This document shows, piece after piece, positions 1-5,470 of a stretch of 5,470 nucleotides of DNA; position 1 is the first letter of the stretch, and each line of letters starts with the position of its first letter. A model generated the notes under the pieces. The model was given only the letters and a program-made list of their open reading frames with translations. It did not search any database and had not been told where the DNA came from. The DNA is from Blautia sp. (GTDB taxonomy: Bacteria > Bacillota > Clostridia > Lachnospirales > Lachnospiraceae). Position numbers and translations under genes: made by a program. Where the stretch lies: positions 1-5,470 of the forward strand of contig JAFOJB010000318.1 in assembly GCA_017420455.1 (NCBI GenBank). The letters are read 5' to 3'.

Positions 1-988
1 AGCCAAGGGACAGCAGCGCGCTGCTGTCGAGAGAGGAATTCATCATAGGGTTAAAGCCCTTTTTCTCTGCCCCTGAAGGCAGTTCTCTCCGCACGGAAAC
101 GCCCGCTCCTTCTGCGAGCAGTTCCGCCATTTCCCGTATCGTGACCACGGAAGCCGGATTTGAGATATTGTAGGCATGACCGGTCTCCCCTTTCAGCAGC
201 ACGATGAGGATGGCAGAAGCACAATCAAGACAATAACAGTAGCTGCGGAGCTGTTCTCCGCTGCTTTTCATCACCAGGTCTTCCCCTCTGGCGCAGGCAT
301 ATGCCCAGACAGCTGCCACATGGTCGTCCCGTTTCGCAGCCGTTGGTCCATAGATATGGCCCGGGCGGACGATGACAGAATCCACCTGATATTCCGAGGC
401 ATAGGATACGCACAGCGTTTCTGCAGCCTTCTTCCCGATGGAATAGGAACTTCTGGGATCCAGCTGCTCGATGAAGCCGTAATCTCCCTCTTTGAAGGGG
501 CCGATGGTCTCCTTTTTTCCGTAAACCTCGGAGGTGGAAATATACAGGAGCCTTTTTGTTCCGGATTCCCGGGCAAGATCAAGAAGCGCCTTCATCCCCG
601 AGAAATTGCTCACCATCGTTTCCACCGGCTCCTTCATGATCATGCCCGGAGAGGAATTGCCCGCCCCATGGATGATATAGTCGCAGGCAATGTGGGGACA
701 GCCGGAAGGATCAGCGGCATCATATGCCACATAGGTGAAATATTCCCGGTCCCAGGCCTCCGTAAACCTTTCCTTCATCCGCTGCAGGCTTCTTCCGGCA
801 GCGAGGATATGGATCTTTTTCCGGTGCGTTTCGTTGTATCTCACCAGAAGATCCACCACTGCAGAGCAGACCAGCCCTGAAGCCCCTGTGACCATCACCC
901 TTGTCCCTTCCAGCAGAGAGAGAAACGAAGAATTTGCGATCACCTCATCCAGATCAGAAAGCCATAGTGCGTTTTTATATATGCTCAT
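1..988 (-). CDS. NAD-dependent epimerase/dehydratase, extended SDR family (3' end beyond window)
   Basis: The protein is read from ATG at 988 and stays open through 329 codons to the left edge. Only a short C-terminal tail seems missing, since it ends in a SLDSSALLSLG segment typical of the end of these enzymes. Seen in sequence: a dinucleotide-binding motif VTGASGLVC at residues 33-41, a S/T-rich active-site strand YISTSEVYG at 149-157, the catalytic YSIGK (Y182, K186), and RPGHIYGP at 208-215. Extended SDRs of this kind act on nucleotide sugars in the cytoplasm (epimerase, dehydratase or decarboxylase); which reaction applies here is not readable. About 28 residues precede the Rossmann strand. 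The third glycine of the usual GxxGxxG is Cys41. The start is supported by AAGGG at 995-999, 6 nt upstream, and by starting 2 bp after the cytidylyltransferase stop, so the two are probably translationally coupled and may share a pathway. Confidence 0.92.
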   Translation of the reverse strand, partial: MSIYKNALWLSDLDEVIANSSFLSLLEGTRVMVTGASGLVCSAVVDLLVRYNETHRKKIHILAAGRSLQRMKERFTEAWDREYFTYVAYDAADPSGCPHIACDYIIHGAGNSSPGMIMKEPVETMVSNFSGMKALLDLARESGTKRLLYISTSEVYGKKETIGPFKEGDYGFIEQLDPRSSYSIGKKAAETLCVSYASEYQVDSVIVRPGHIYGPTAAKRDDHVAAVWAYACARGEDLVMKSSGEQLRSYCYCLDCASAILIVLLKGETGHAYNISNPASVVTIREMAELLAEGAGVSVRRELPSGAEKKGFNPMMNSSLDSSALLSLG

Positions 989-990
989 GT

Positions 991-1706
991 TTATCCCTTC
1001 AGCCACTCAGATCGTTTCGCTCCGAGAAGCGCTTTGAAAATATCGATATCCTCCACCGTGGTCAGCTTGATATTTTTCTCTGACCCTGCGGAAAAAATAC
1101 CTGCTCTCCCATTTCGATCTTCAGGGTACAGGACGCCACGGAGCTTGTGATGCCTGCCTCGAGGGCTCTTCTGTGCAGATCGCAGATATCTCCCAGATGG
1201 AACGCCTGAGGAGTCTGTGTTCTCTTCAGATGATCCCTGGGATACGATCCCGAAGAGACCCTGCCGTCTTCCGTCTGGAGCATGGCTTCTGCACATGGGA
1301 TCACCGTGATGGCGTTCCCGAACTCCTTTGCCACGCGGATATTGTCGGATATGATCTCCTGGGAGACCATGGGACGGATGGCGTCATGGATCAGCACGAT
1401 ATCCTCCTTCCGGTAATGCTTCTCCAGCTCGAAGACCCCGTTCCGGATGGAATCCTGGCCGTTTTTGCCTCCGGGCACCACATAAGAAAGCTTATGGATA
1501 TTAAACTGTTTCGCATAGGCCCAGAGGACCTGATCCCAGCCTTCGATGCATACGACAGCGATGGCGTCGATCTCCTCATGTTTTTCGAAGGCCTCCAGTG
1601 TATACACGATTACCGGCCGTTCATTTACGGTCAGGAATTGTTTCGGAATATCCTGAAGCATCCGGTTCCCGGACCCACCGGCAATGATTAATGCGATATT
1701 AGCCAT
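991..1706 (-). CDS. IspD/TarI-like CTP:polyol-phosphate cytidylyltransferase, with an apparent -1 frameshift
   Basis: GT-A-fold cytidylyltransferase predicted to couple CTP to an alcohol phosphate, giving a CDP-alcohol. Seen in sequence: CTP-loop IIAGGSGNRM at residues 7-16, PKQF at 21-24, QDSIRNG at 84-90, IHDAIRP at 106-112 and TQTPQAF at 163-169. As given, the frame runs off course after VFF (residue 205) and stops at 1062, giving 214 aa. One extra T in the T6 run (1092-1097) restores the expected end: SAGSEKN, then IKLTTVEDIDIFKALL, to a TAA at 991. The repaired length is 238 aa, normal for IspD or TarI. The lost tail includes the NIK-T-xED segment that carries a catalytic lysine in E. 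coli IspD (Lys213). The start at 1706 has AGAGG at 1716-1720 and overlaps the licD stop by 8 bp. Surface-polymer neighbours favour a TarI-like role (for example ribitol-5-phosphate) over isoprenoid synthesis; this is inference. Confidence 0.9.
995..999 (-). promoter_or_regulatory. Ribosome binding site of the epimerase gene
   Basis: AAGGG in the coding sense, 6 nt before the ATG at 988, sits inside the last codons of the repaired cytidylyltransferase frame. It fixes the epimerase start and supports translational coupling: ribosomes finishing at the TAA at 991 would be at the start codon. With the frameshift as given, ribosomes would instead stop at 1062, about 70 nt short. Confidence 0.75.
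1092..1097 (-). other. Frameshift site in a T6 homopolymer of the cytidylyltransferase gene
   Basis: The plus strand has six A's here (six T's in the coding sense). Upstream of the run the cytidylyltransferase frame is intact through EMGEQVFF. Downstream, the family-like sequence SAGSEKNIKLTTVEDI is found only one frame away and runs to the stop at 991. A seventh T joins the two frames without loss. This could be a sequencing or consensus error in a homopolymer, a real inactivating or phase-variable deletion, or a slippage site. A ribosomal or transcriptional slip adding one T would also yield the full-length protein. Confidence 0.88.
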
Positions 1707-2544
1707 TTTGATCTACCTCTTCGTACTCCCTGTAGCTCCTGTACGGATCTATGATCAGGTTCTCATGATGGGTCACCCTCTTCTCTACAGGCGGAAGCGT
1801 CATATAGTCTCCATACCGTTTGGTAAGGTACTGGTCAGGGTCATGAGGACCATCGAAAAACATTCCTTCAAACTCCAGCTTCGTGGGCTCGCCGAACCAC
1901 TCCTTTTTGTAGGTAATGGCAGAGAGAAACCAGATATCCCCTCCAAAATAGGTGCGGACCTCATCTCCCCTGACAGAGATCAGGTGATCCTCGATCTTTT
2001 TGATCTTCCGGTCGGCTTTTTCTCCAGGATACATGGCAAGCACCACCTTCGAGATCAGGTACTTCAGTTTTCCCTGTGACTCGACGGGCCGCCGGTATAC
2101 CAGCATACGGAAGACATGGGATCTCAGGATATCCAGTCTGCGCTGCACAGGGTTTTTGGGGACTTCATAGAAGGGATAGATATCCACATAAATCCCCTTG
2201 TTATTCTTCTGACCTGCCTCGTTGCTCTGGAAATAAGTGGTTTCGCTGTCCCGGAGGCGCATCGCCGTAGCCCGGTATTCCGGATCAGTCTCCTTGCATT
2301 GTATGAAATATCTTTCCCCAAACTGATCCTGCAGGCCGATCAGCTTTTTTATATCCTGAATCGGCATCAGGACATCGATATCGTCGTCCCAGGGGATAAA
2401 GCCCTTATGACGTACTGCCCCAAGACAGGTTCCCACAGCAAGATAATAGTGAAGATTGTTTTTATGACAGACTTCGTCCAGCCTGATCAGCAGGTTCAGC
2501 ATTACCTTCCTTGTATCCTGTCTGATCTGTTCCTCATTATTCAT
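1699..2544 (-). CDS. LicD-family phosphotransferase
   Basis: 281 aa, a typical length. The LicD family (nucleotidyltransferase fold) moves a phospho-alcohol from a CDP-activated donor onto a glycan: phosphocholine in bacterial LicD, ribitol phosphate in the animal relatives fukutin and FKRP. Seen in sequence: the hallmark block at residues 34-58, starting YLAVGTCLGAVRHKG and continuing FIPWDDDIDV with the metal-binding aspartates D53-D57; GIYVDIYPF at 117-125; and the conserved tail YLTKRYGDYMTLPP at 239-252. There is no signal peptide or membrane segment, so it should act in the cytoplasm or at the inner membrane face. The start at 2544 is preceded by a modest AGGG at 2554-2557, 9 nt away. 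A 62 bp gap separates it from the glycosyltransferase upstream, and no convincing promoter is visible there. Its stop overlaps the start of the cytidylyltransferase, the probable supplier of its CDP-linked donor. The transferred group is unknown. Confidence 0.95.
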   Translation of the reverse strand: MNNEEQIRQDTRKVMLNLLIRLDEVCHKNNLHYYLAVGTCLGAVRHKGFIPWDDDIDVLMPIQDIKKLIGLQDQFGERYFIQCKETDPEYRATAMRLRDSETTYFQSNEAGQKNNKGIYVDIYPFYEVPKNPVQRRLDILRSHVFRMLVYRRPVESQGKLKYLISKVVLAMYPGEKADRKIKKIEDHLISVRGDEVRTYFGGDIWFLSAITYKKEWFGEPTKLEFEGMFFDGPHDPDQYLTKRYGDYMTLPPVEKRVTHHENLIIDPYRSYREYEEVDQNG

Positions 2545-2606
2545 ATTTATTATCCCTATTTTTCGTCCGCATGGCTCACTGCCCGCGGGAATACAATTCT
2601 CAATCC

Positions 2607-3716
2607 TTACTTCTGCCCCGGCCGATATTTCTCCAGCACAGAATCATAAACCTCCAGGGTATGATCCGTCATCCGCTCCAGGGTAAAATTTTCCATGGCG
2701 TACTGATACGCCTCTTCAATCCGGGCGCGGTAAACCGAAGGCCTGTCCAGGTAATCCGCAAGTACTTTCGCCACATCCTCCGGGGTATCAATGGACATTT
2801 CGGTACAGTATTTCTGATCCTCAAAACCGGAGGTTCTGGAACGCAGCACCGGAACCCTCATAAGAAAGGCTTCTACCACCGAAAGGGGGAATCCTTCATT
2901 AAAGGAGGACAGAACCAGTACATCGGCGATCCCGAGGATCTCCCTGGTCTCTGCCCAGCCGGTAAAAACAAAATTTTCTTCGAGATGGGAGGCTTTGATC
3001 TCCCGGATCACAGCTTCATAATAGCTGCCTGTCTTTTTGCCGCTGCAGACAAACAGGAAGCGTTTTCTGTATTCCTCCGGCATGACGGCTGCCGCCCTTA
3101 CCGTGACAAGCTGGTTTTTGATCTCATCGATCCTGGAATGCATGACAAACACAGTCCTGCCTTCCGGGCGAATCCCCCATTTTCTGTAAAGCTGCTCCTT
3201 TTCCCCGCTGCAAAGGGGCAGAAGTCTCTTCTCATCCACGCCGTTAAACACGGTACAGACCTTCTCCTTCGGAACCTGAAGCTTTTCCACCAGGTAAGTG
3301 CTTACCTCGGTGGAAACCCCGATTGCCCTGTCGCCTGCATATGTCATCTTCCGATGCAGGAAATCCGAAGGAATATTCGCGAGATGCAGGGTATAGACCA
3401 TGGGGATCCGGTGAAACCTTCGGTAAAACATCATATACATCGCCGCCATCCGGTGATGGCAGTGGACCAGGTCGATCTGGTGCTTTGTGATGATCTCCTC
3501 CAGCCTTCTGCAGCCTTTCAGGATGTGAACGGGATTGGGATCTATGGGGGAAAGCCGTTCAAAGACGATCTCATTGCCCTTGCCGATCTCCAGATCATTT
3601 GTAGAGGAAACCACCACCACATGATGCCCTCTTCTGACCAGCTCCTCCGCAAGCTGTTTCATATGGTTTCCCACGCCGCTCCTGGCGGCGATCCTTGAAA
3701 ATAAAAGGATATTCAT
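2607..3716 (-). CDS. Glycosyltransferase family 4 (GT-B fold)
   Basis: 369 aa, normal full length for GT4. The enzyme transfers a sugar from a nucleotide donor to a lipid-linked or growing glycan, with retention, at the cytoplasmic face. Seen in sequence: an N-terminal acceptor domain opening MNILLFSRIAARSGVGNH with the glycine loop at 14-16; DLVHCHHRMA at 82-91; VFNGVD at 157-161, the usual domain hinge; HSRIDEIKNQ at 193-202, matching the donor-site R...KN motif; and the catalytic EGFPLSVVE at 274-282, a clean EX7E (E274, E282). No membrane segment is present. The start ATG at 3716 overlaps the stop of the ATP-grasp/HAD gene as ATGA and has a strong GGAGAGG at 3725-3731, 8 nt upstream, so the two are translationally coupled. 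Donor and acceptor sugars cannot be told from sequence. Confidence 0.95.
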   Translation of the reverse strand: MNILLFSRIAARSGVGNHMKQLAEELVRRGHHVVVVSSTNDLEIGKGNEIVFERLSPIDPNPVHILKGCRRLEEIITKHQIDLVHCHHRMAAMYMMFYRRFHRIPMVYTLHLANIPSDFLHRKMTYAGDRAIGVSTEVSTYLVEKLQVPKEKVCTVFNGVDEKRLLPLCSGEKEQLYRKWGIRPEGRTVFVMHSRIDEIKNQLVTVRAAAVMPEEYRKRFLFVCSGKKTGSYYEAVIREIKASHLEENFVFTGWAETREILGIADVLVLSSFNEGFPLSVVEAFLMRVPVLRSRTSGFEDQKYCTEMSIDTPEDVAKVLADYLDRPSVYRARIEEAYQYAMENFTLERMTDHTLEVYDSVLEKYRPGQK

Positions 3717-5263
3717 GAGAAATACCTCTCCAGGAAAACAGCAAAGGAATCCATACGGTTGTCCCGGTGATGTTCCAGGTCTGCGTAGACTCCATCCACA
3801 TTGCGGAACCAGATTCCCTTCATCCCCAGCTGACGCGGCGCCTGAAAATCCTTGACCGGATTGTCACCCACATAAGCGATCTGGCTGGCCGGCAGCTTAA
3901 AGCGCATCTGCATGATCCGGAAAGCGATGTCGCAGGGTTTGCGGAACTGCGGGCCTCCCAGCTCGTCCGTGATGATAATATCGTCCACCAGCTTATCCAG
4001 CCCCAGGACCTTGATCTTGTTTCTCTGCCCTTCCGGCCTTCCGTCGGTAATGATACCCACCTTTTTGCCATTCGCCTTCAGCTTTCTGATCAGCTCCGGA
4101 ACCCCTTCATAGAGGTGGATATCCGGCATGTGCAGCCGGTAAAGTCCCAGAACCTGCTCCTTTTCGTCCTCCCGTCCGAGCTCCCTGAGAAGCTCATCGA
4201 TGGCAGGTCTTCCGATCTGGAAATAATTGGTAAGCTTTTCGGTGTAGTCCCCTCCCAGATACTCGGAAACCTTCCGGAAGCCAGAAAGAATATATTCCTT
4301 TTCGCTGTACAGGGTATCGTCCAGATCAAAGATGATCCCCTTCAGCTCGTTGTTTCCTTCTTTGATGCACACAGACTGGTCGAAGCGGCTGTAGACCGCC
4401 CCATCCGCGATATCTGTGAAATACTCTGCTTTCTCACCATCCAGAAGATGCAGGATCGTCTCGGCGTTTCTGGCTCCCGCCTTCATGGAAAGCGGAGCTC
4501 CGCCGCCGTAACGCGGGTTGATCTCGATAAACCAGTCGATTCCCTCCGCATCCCGGATGAGCTGCACTGTCAGGGGACCACAGGGCTTGAAGACCTCGCA
4601 GATCTTCCTGGCCTCTTCGATCATTTTCTGATCCATCAGAATCTGTGTCTTCAGTACCTCGCCGGCTCTTACCTGAACTCTCTCACGGGGAACGATGGAC
4701 ACCGGATTACCGTCAAAATCACAGAAAATATCGATGGTATACTCCCTGCCTTCTACATATCTCTGCACAATATATCCGTCGATCTGCTCTGCATAAGCCT
4801 GAAGCTCTTCCTCATTTTCCACCCTGTAGGCGTTGATGGAGCCGCTTCCATCCTTTGGTTTGATAAAAGCGGGATACCCTTCTCTGTACTTATGCCAGTC
4901 AGATACCGGCATGGGAGCATACAGTCCGCAGTCCACGAAAAACCTGGAAGTGTAATTTTTATTTCTGCAGATCCTGATCATTTCCGGTTCGCTGATCAGG
5001 ATTCTGGTCCCGATTTTTTCGAATTTCCCCTTATTTTCCGAAAGAACGACCAGATCCGTATCGATCGTCGGAATGATCAGGTCAATATGATCATCCTGGC
5101 ATATTTTGAGAAGACTTTCTATATACGTAGGATCCTTCATGGCAACGACCTTCCTGATATGATCGCAATAGGACAGCGCAGGAGCCGTTCCCGCCATATC
5201 AGCGCCATAGATCCTCAGCTCTTTATCCAGGACAAGCGCCGCGGTACGAAAAGCCTGCAACAT
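3713..5263 (-). CDS. ATP-grasp ligase fused to HAD-superfamily phosphatase, N-terminus truncated at a breakpoint
   Basis: Numbered from the first family-like Met (5263), 516 aa. Residues 1-95 are the pre-ATP-grasp region of a CarB-like ligase (IYGADMAGTAPALSYCD at 18-34, LIIPTIDTD at 62-70). The ATP-grasp domain follows at about 95-300: FIKPKDGSGS at 133-142 for ATP binding, VQRYVEGREYTID at 166-178, and metal/ATP residues in EINPRYGGG at 247-255. A HAD domain covers about 308-500: motif I FDLDDTL (312-318), motif II ITDGR (405-409), motif III K442, motif IV YVGDNPVKDF (464-473). All catalytic motifs of both domains look intact. Relatives normally begin with a strand and a TSxGRRV-type loop before the position of LLQAF; those first dozen or so codons are absent. 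The frame stays open upstream to an ATG at 5392, but that stretch is antisense to the plus-strand reductase gene and is not genuine. The carboxylate and phosphate substrates are unknown; amino-acid or sugar-acid decoration of a glycan is inference. Confidence 0.92.
   Translation of the reverse strand: MLQAFRTAALVLDKELRIYGADMAGTAPALSYCDHIRKVVAMKDPTYIESLLKICQDDHIDLIIPTIDTDLVVLSENKGKFEKIGTRILISEPEMIRICRNKNYTSRFFVDCGLYAPMPVSDWHKYREGYPAFIKPKDGSGSINAYRVENEEELQAYAEQIDGYIVQRYVEGREYTIDIFCDFDGNPVSIVPRERVQVRAGEVLKTQILMDQKMIEEARKICEVFKPCGPLTVQLIRDAEGIDWFIEINPRYGGGAPLSMKAGARNAETILHLLDGEKAEYFTDIADGAVYSRFDQSVCIKEGNNELKGIIFDLDDTLYSEKEYILSGFRKVSEYLGGDYTEKLTNYFQIGRPAIDELLRELGREDEKEQVLGLYRLHMPDIHLYEGVPELIRKLKANGKKVGIITDGRPEGQRNKIKVLGLDKLVDDIIITDELGGPQFRKPCDIAFRIMQMRFKLPASQIAYVGDNPVKDFQAPRQLGMKGIWFRNVDGVYADLEHHRDNRMDSFAVFLERYFS
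5256..5263. other. Head-to-head breakpoint joining two start-less genes
   Basis: To the left, minus-strand ATP-grasp coding sequence (LQAFRTAA, reading leftward from 5260) is family-like. To the right, plus-strand sequence NILITGARGFVG from 5259 is family-like. Neither gene has its own start region. The reductase has TGC where its ATG is expected (5256-5258), and its frame has no ATG back to an in-frame TAG at 5208-5210. The ATP-grasp gene lacks its first strand and loop. No promoter, RBS or spacer lies between them. This is a rearrangement or chimera point, with at most a few bases of shared sequence. Confidence 0.85.
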
Positions 5264-5470
5264 ACTGATTACCGGAGCCAGGGGTTTTGTAGGAAAGAAT
5301 CTTACGGAAAACCTGAAGAACATTAGAGACGGCAAGAACCGCACCAGAAATATTTCGGTTGAGGACATTTTTGAGTATGACCTCGACTCCACTGCCCGGC
5401 AGCTGGAGGAATACTGTTCAAAGTGCGATTTTGTCTTTAATCTGGCCGGGGTAAACAGACCGAAGGATAC
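5259..5470 (+). CDS. CapF/WbjC-type nucleotide-sugar reductase, N-terminal fragment lacking its start codon
   Basis: Seventy codons are open to the right edge. They read NILITGARGFVGKNL at residues 1-15, a Rossmann GxxGxxG motif of an NAD(P)-dependent extended SDR, and FNLAGVNRP at 60-68. The pairing of TGAxGFVGKNL with LAGVNRP matches the N-terminus of the CapF/WbjC family as I recall it. That family reduces a UDP-4-keto-6-deoxy-HexNAc intermediate in UDP-L-FucNAc synthesis for capsule or O-antigen. In that family the protein starts M-N-I, so exactly the ATG is missing: codon 5256-5258 is TGC. No alternative start or RBS is present upstream; in-frame CTG or ATT at 5265-5270 would delete the first strand. 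Opposite orientation to every other gene here, and probably not its native context. The rest of the protein lies outside the window, so the specific reaction remains tentative. Confidence 0.82.

Noticed and set aside
176..880. 234-aa open frame on the plus strand opposite the epimerase
   Set aside because: The minus strand encodes a convincing SDR protein over the same bases. This frame is its shadow.
1092..1100. Programmed -1 ribosomal frameshift at the T6 run
   Set aside because: Not favoured: the zero-frame context is A TTT TTT C rather than a canonical X XXY YYZ heptamer. I did not identify a downstream stem, and a simple homopolymer indel explains it. Kept only as an alternative.
2582..2589. 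Palindrome CCCGCGGG in the gap between the GT4 and licD genes, considered as an operator or terminator stem
   Set aside because: It is only 8 bp with no loop and no T-run, so it is too short to support a terminator or operator.
2545..2606. Possible internal promoter in the 62 bp gap upstream of licD
   Set aside because: There is a TTGAGA-like hexamer but no -10 hexamer at proper spacing. The AT-rich GATAAT beside the start codon is too close and has no -35.
2571..3698. 375-aa open frame on the plus strand opposite the GT4 gene
   Set aside because: It is antisense to a clear glycosyltransferase with an EX7E motif. The translated sequence shows no family features.
3767..5326. 519-aa open frame on the plus strand opposite the ATP-grasp/HAD gene
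   Set aside because: It lies antisense to a protein with two complete sets of catalytic motifs, has no recognisable domain itself, and crosses the breakpoint. It is a codon-composition shadow.
5264..5392. 43-codon N-terminal extension of the ATP-grasp/HAD frame starting at ATG 5392
   Set aside because: It is the exact antisense of the CapF/WbjC-like coding sequence, shows no ATP-grasp N-terminal motif, and belongs to the other side of the breakpoint.

Overview
This window is most of a cell-surface polysaccharide biosynthesis operon. It has very short gene spacings, good Shine-Dalgarno sites (AGGG, AGAGG, GGAGAGG) and a moderate GC content of about half by eye. LicD-family, IspD/TarI-like and CarB-like ATP-grasp proteins occur together, which suggests a Gram-positive Clostridia-type organism, most likely Lachnospiraceae-like. 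The taxonomic call is inference from gene content and style, not from a marker gene.

Five genes lie on the minus strand and read right to left. They are an ATP-grasp ligase fused to a HAD phosphatase (about 5263 to 3713), a GT4 glycosyltransferase (3716-2607), a LicD-family phosphotransferase (2544-1699), an IspD/TarI-like cytidylyltransferase (1706-991, frameshifted as given) and an extended-SDR NAD-dependent epimerase/dehydratase (988 to the left edge, C-terminus cut off). Three of the four junctions are overlaps or nearly so: 4 bp ATGA, 8 bp ATGGCTAA and a 2 bp gap. The only real gap is 62 bp, before licD. The cluster therefore looks like one co-transcribed unit. No promoter, terminator, RNA gene, mobile element or CRISPR array is visible, and no stretch over 300 bases lacks a gene.

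A coherent working model: the cytidylyltransferase makes a CDP-activated polyol or sugar alcohol, and the LicD protein transfers the phospho-polyol (or phosphocholine-like group) to a glycan. The GT4 enzyme adds a sugar, the epimerase makes or modifies a nucleotide sugar, and the ATP-grasp/HAD fusion attaches or prepares an unidentified carboxylate or phosphorylated building block. The substrates are not determinable from sequence.

The right end (5259-5470) is the start of a different gene on the plus strand, a CapF/WbjC-type nucleotide-sugar reductase. It meets the ATP-grasp gene head to head at about 5256-5263, with no intergenic DNA, no RBS and no start codon for the plus-strand gene. The ATP-grasp gene also lacks its usual first dozen or so codons. 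This is a breakpoint: either a genuine inversion or an assembly/amplification chimera. Together with the one-base frameshift in the cytidylyltransferase, it means the sequence should be checked before biology is built on it.
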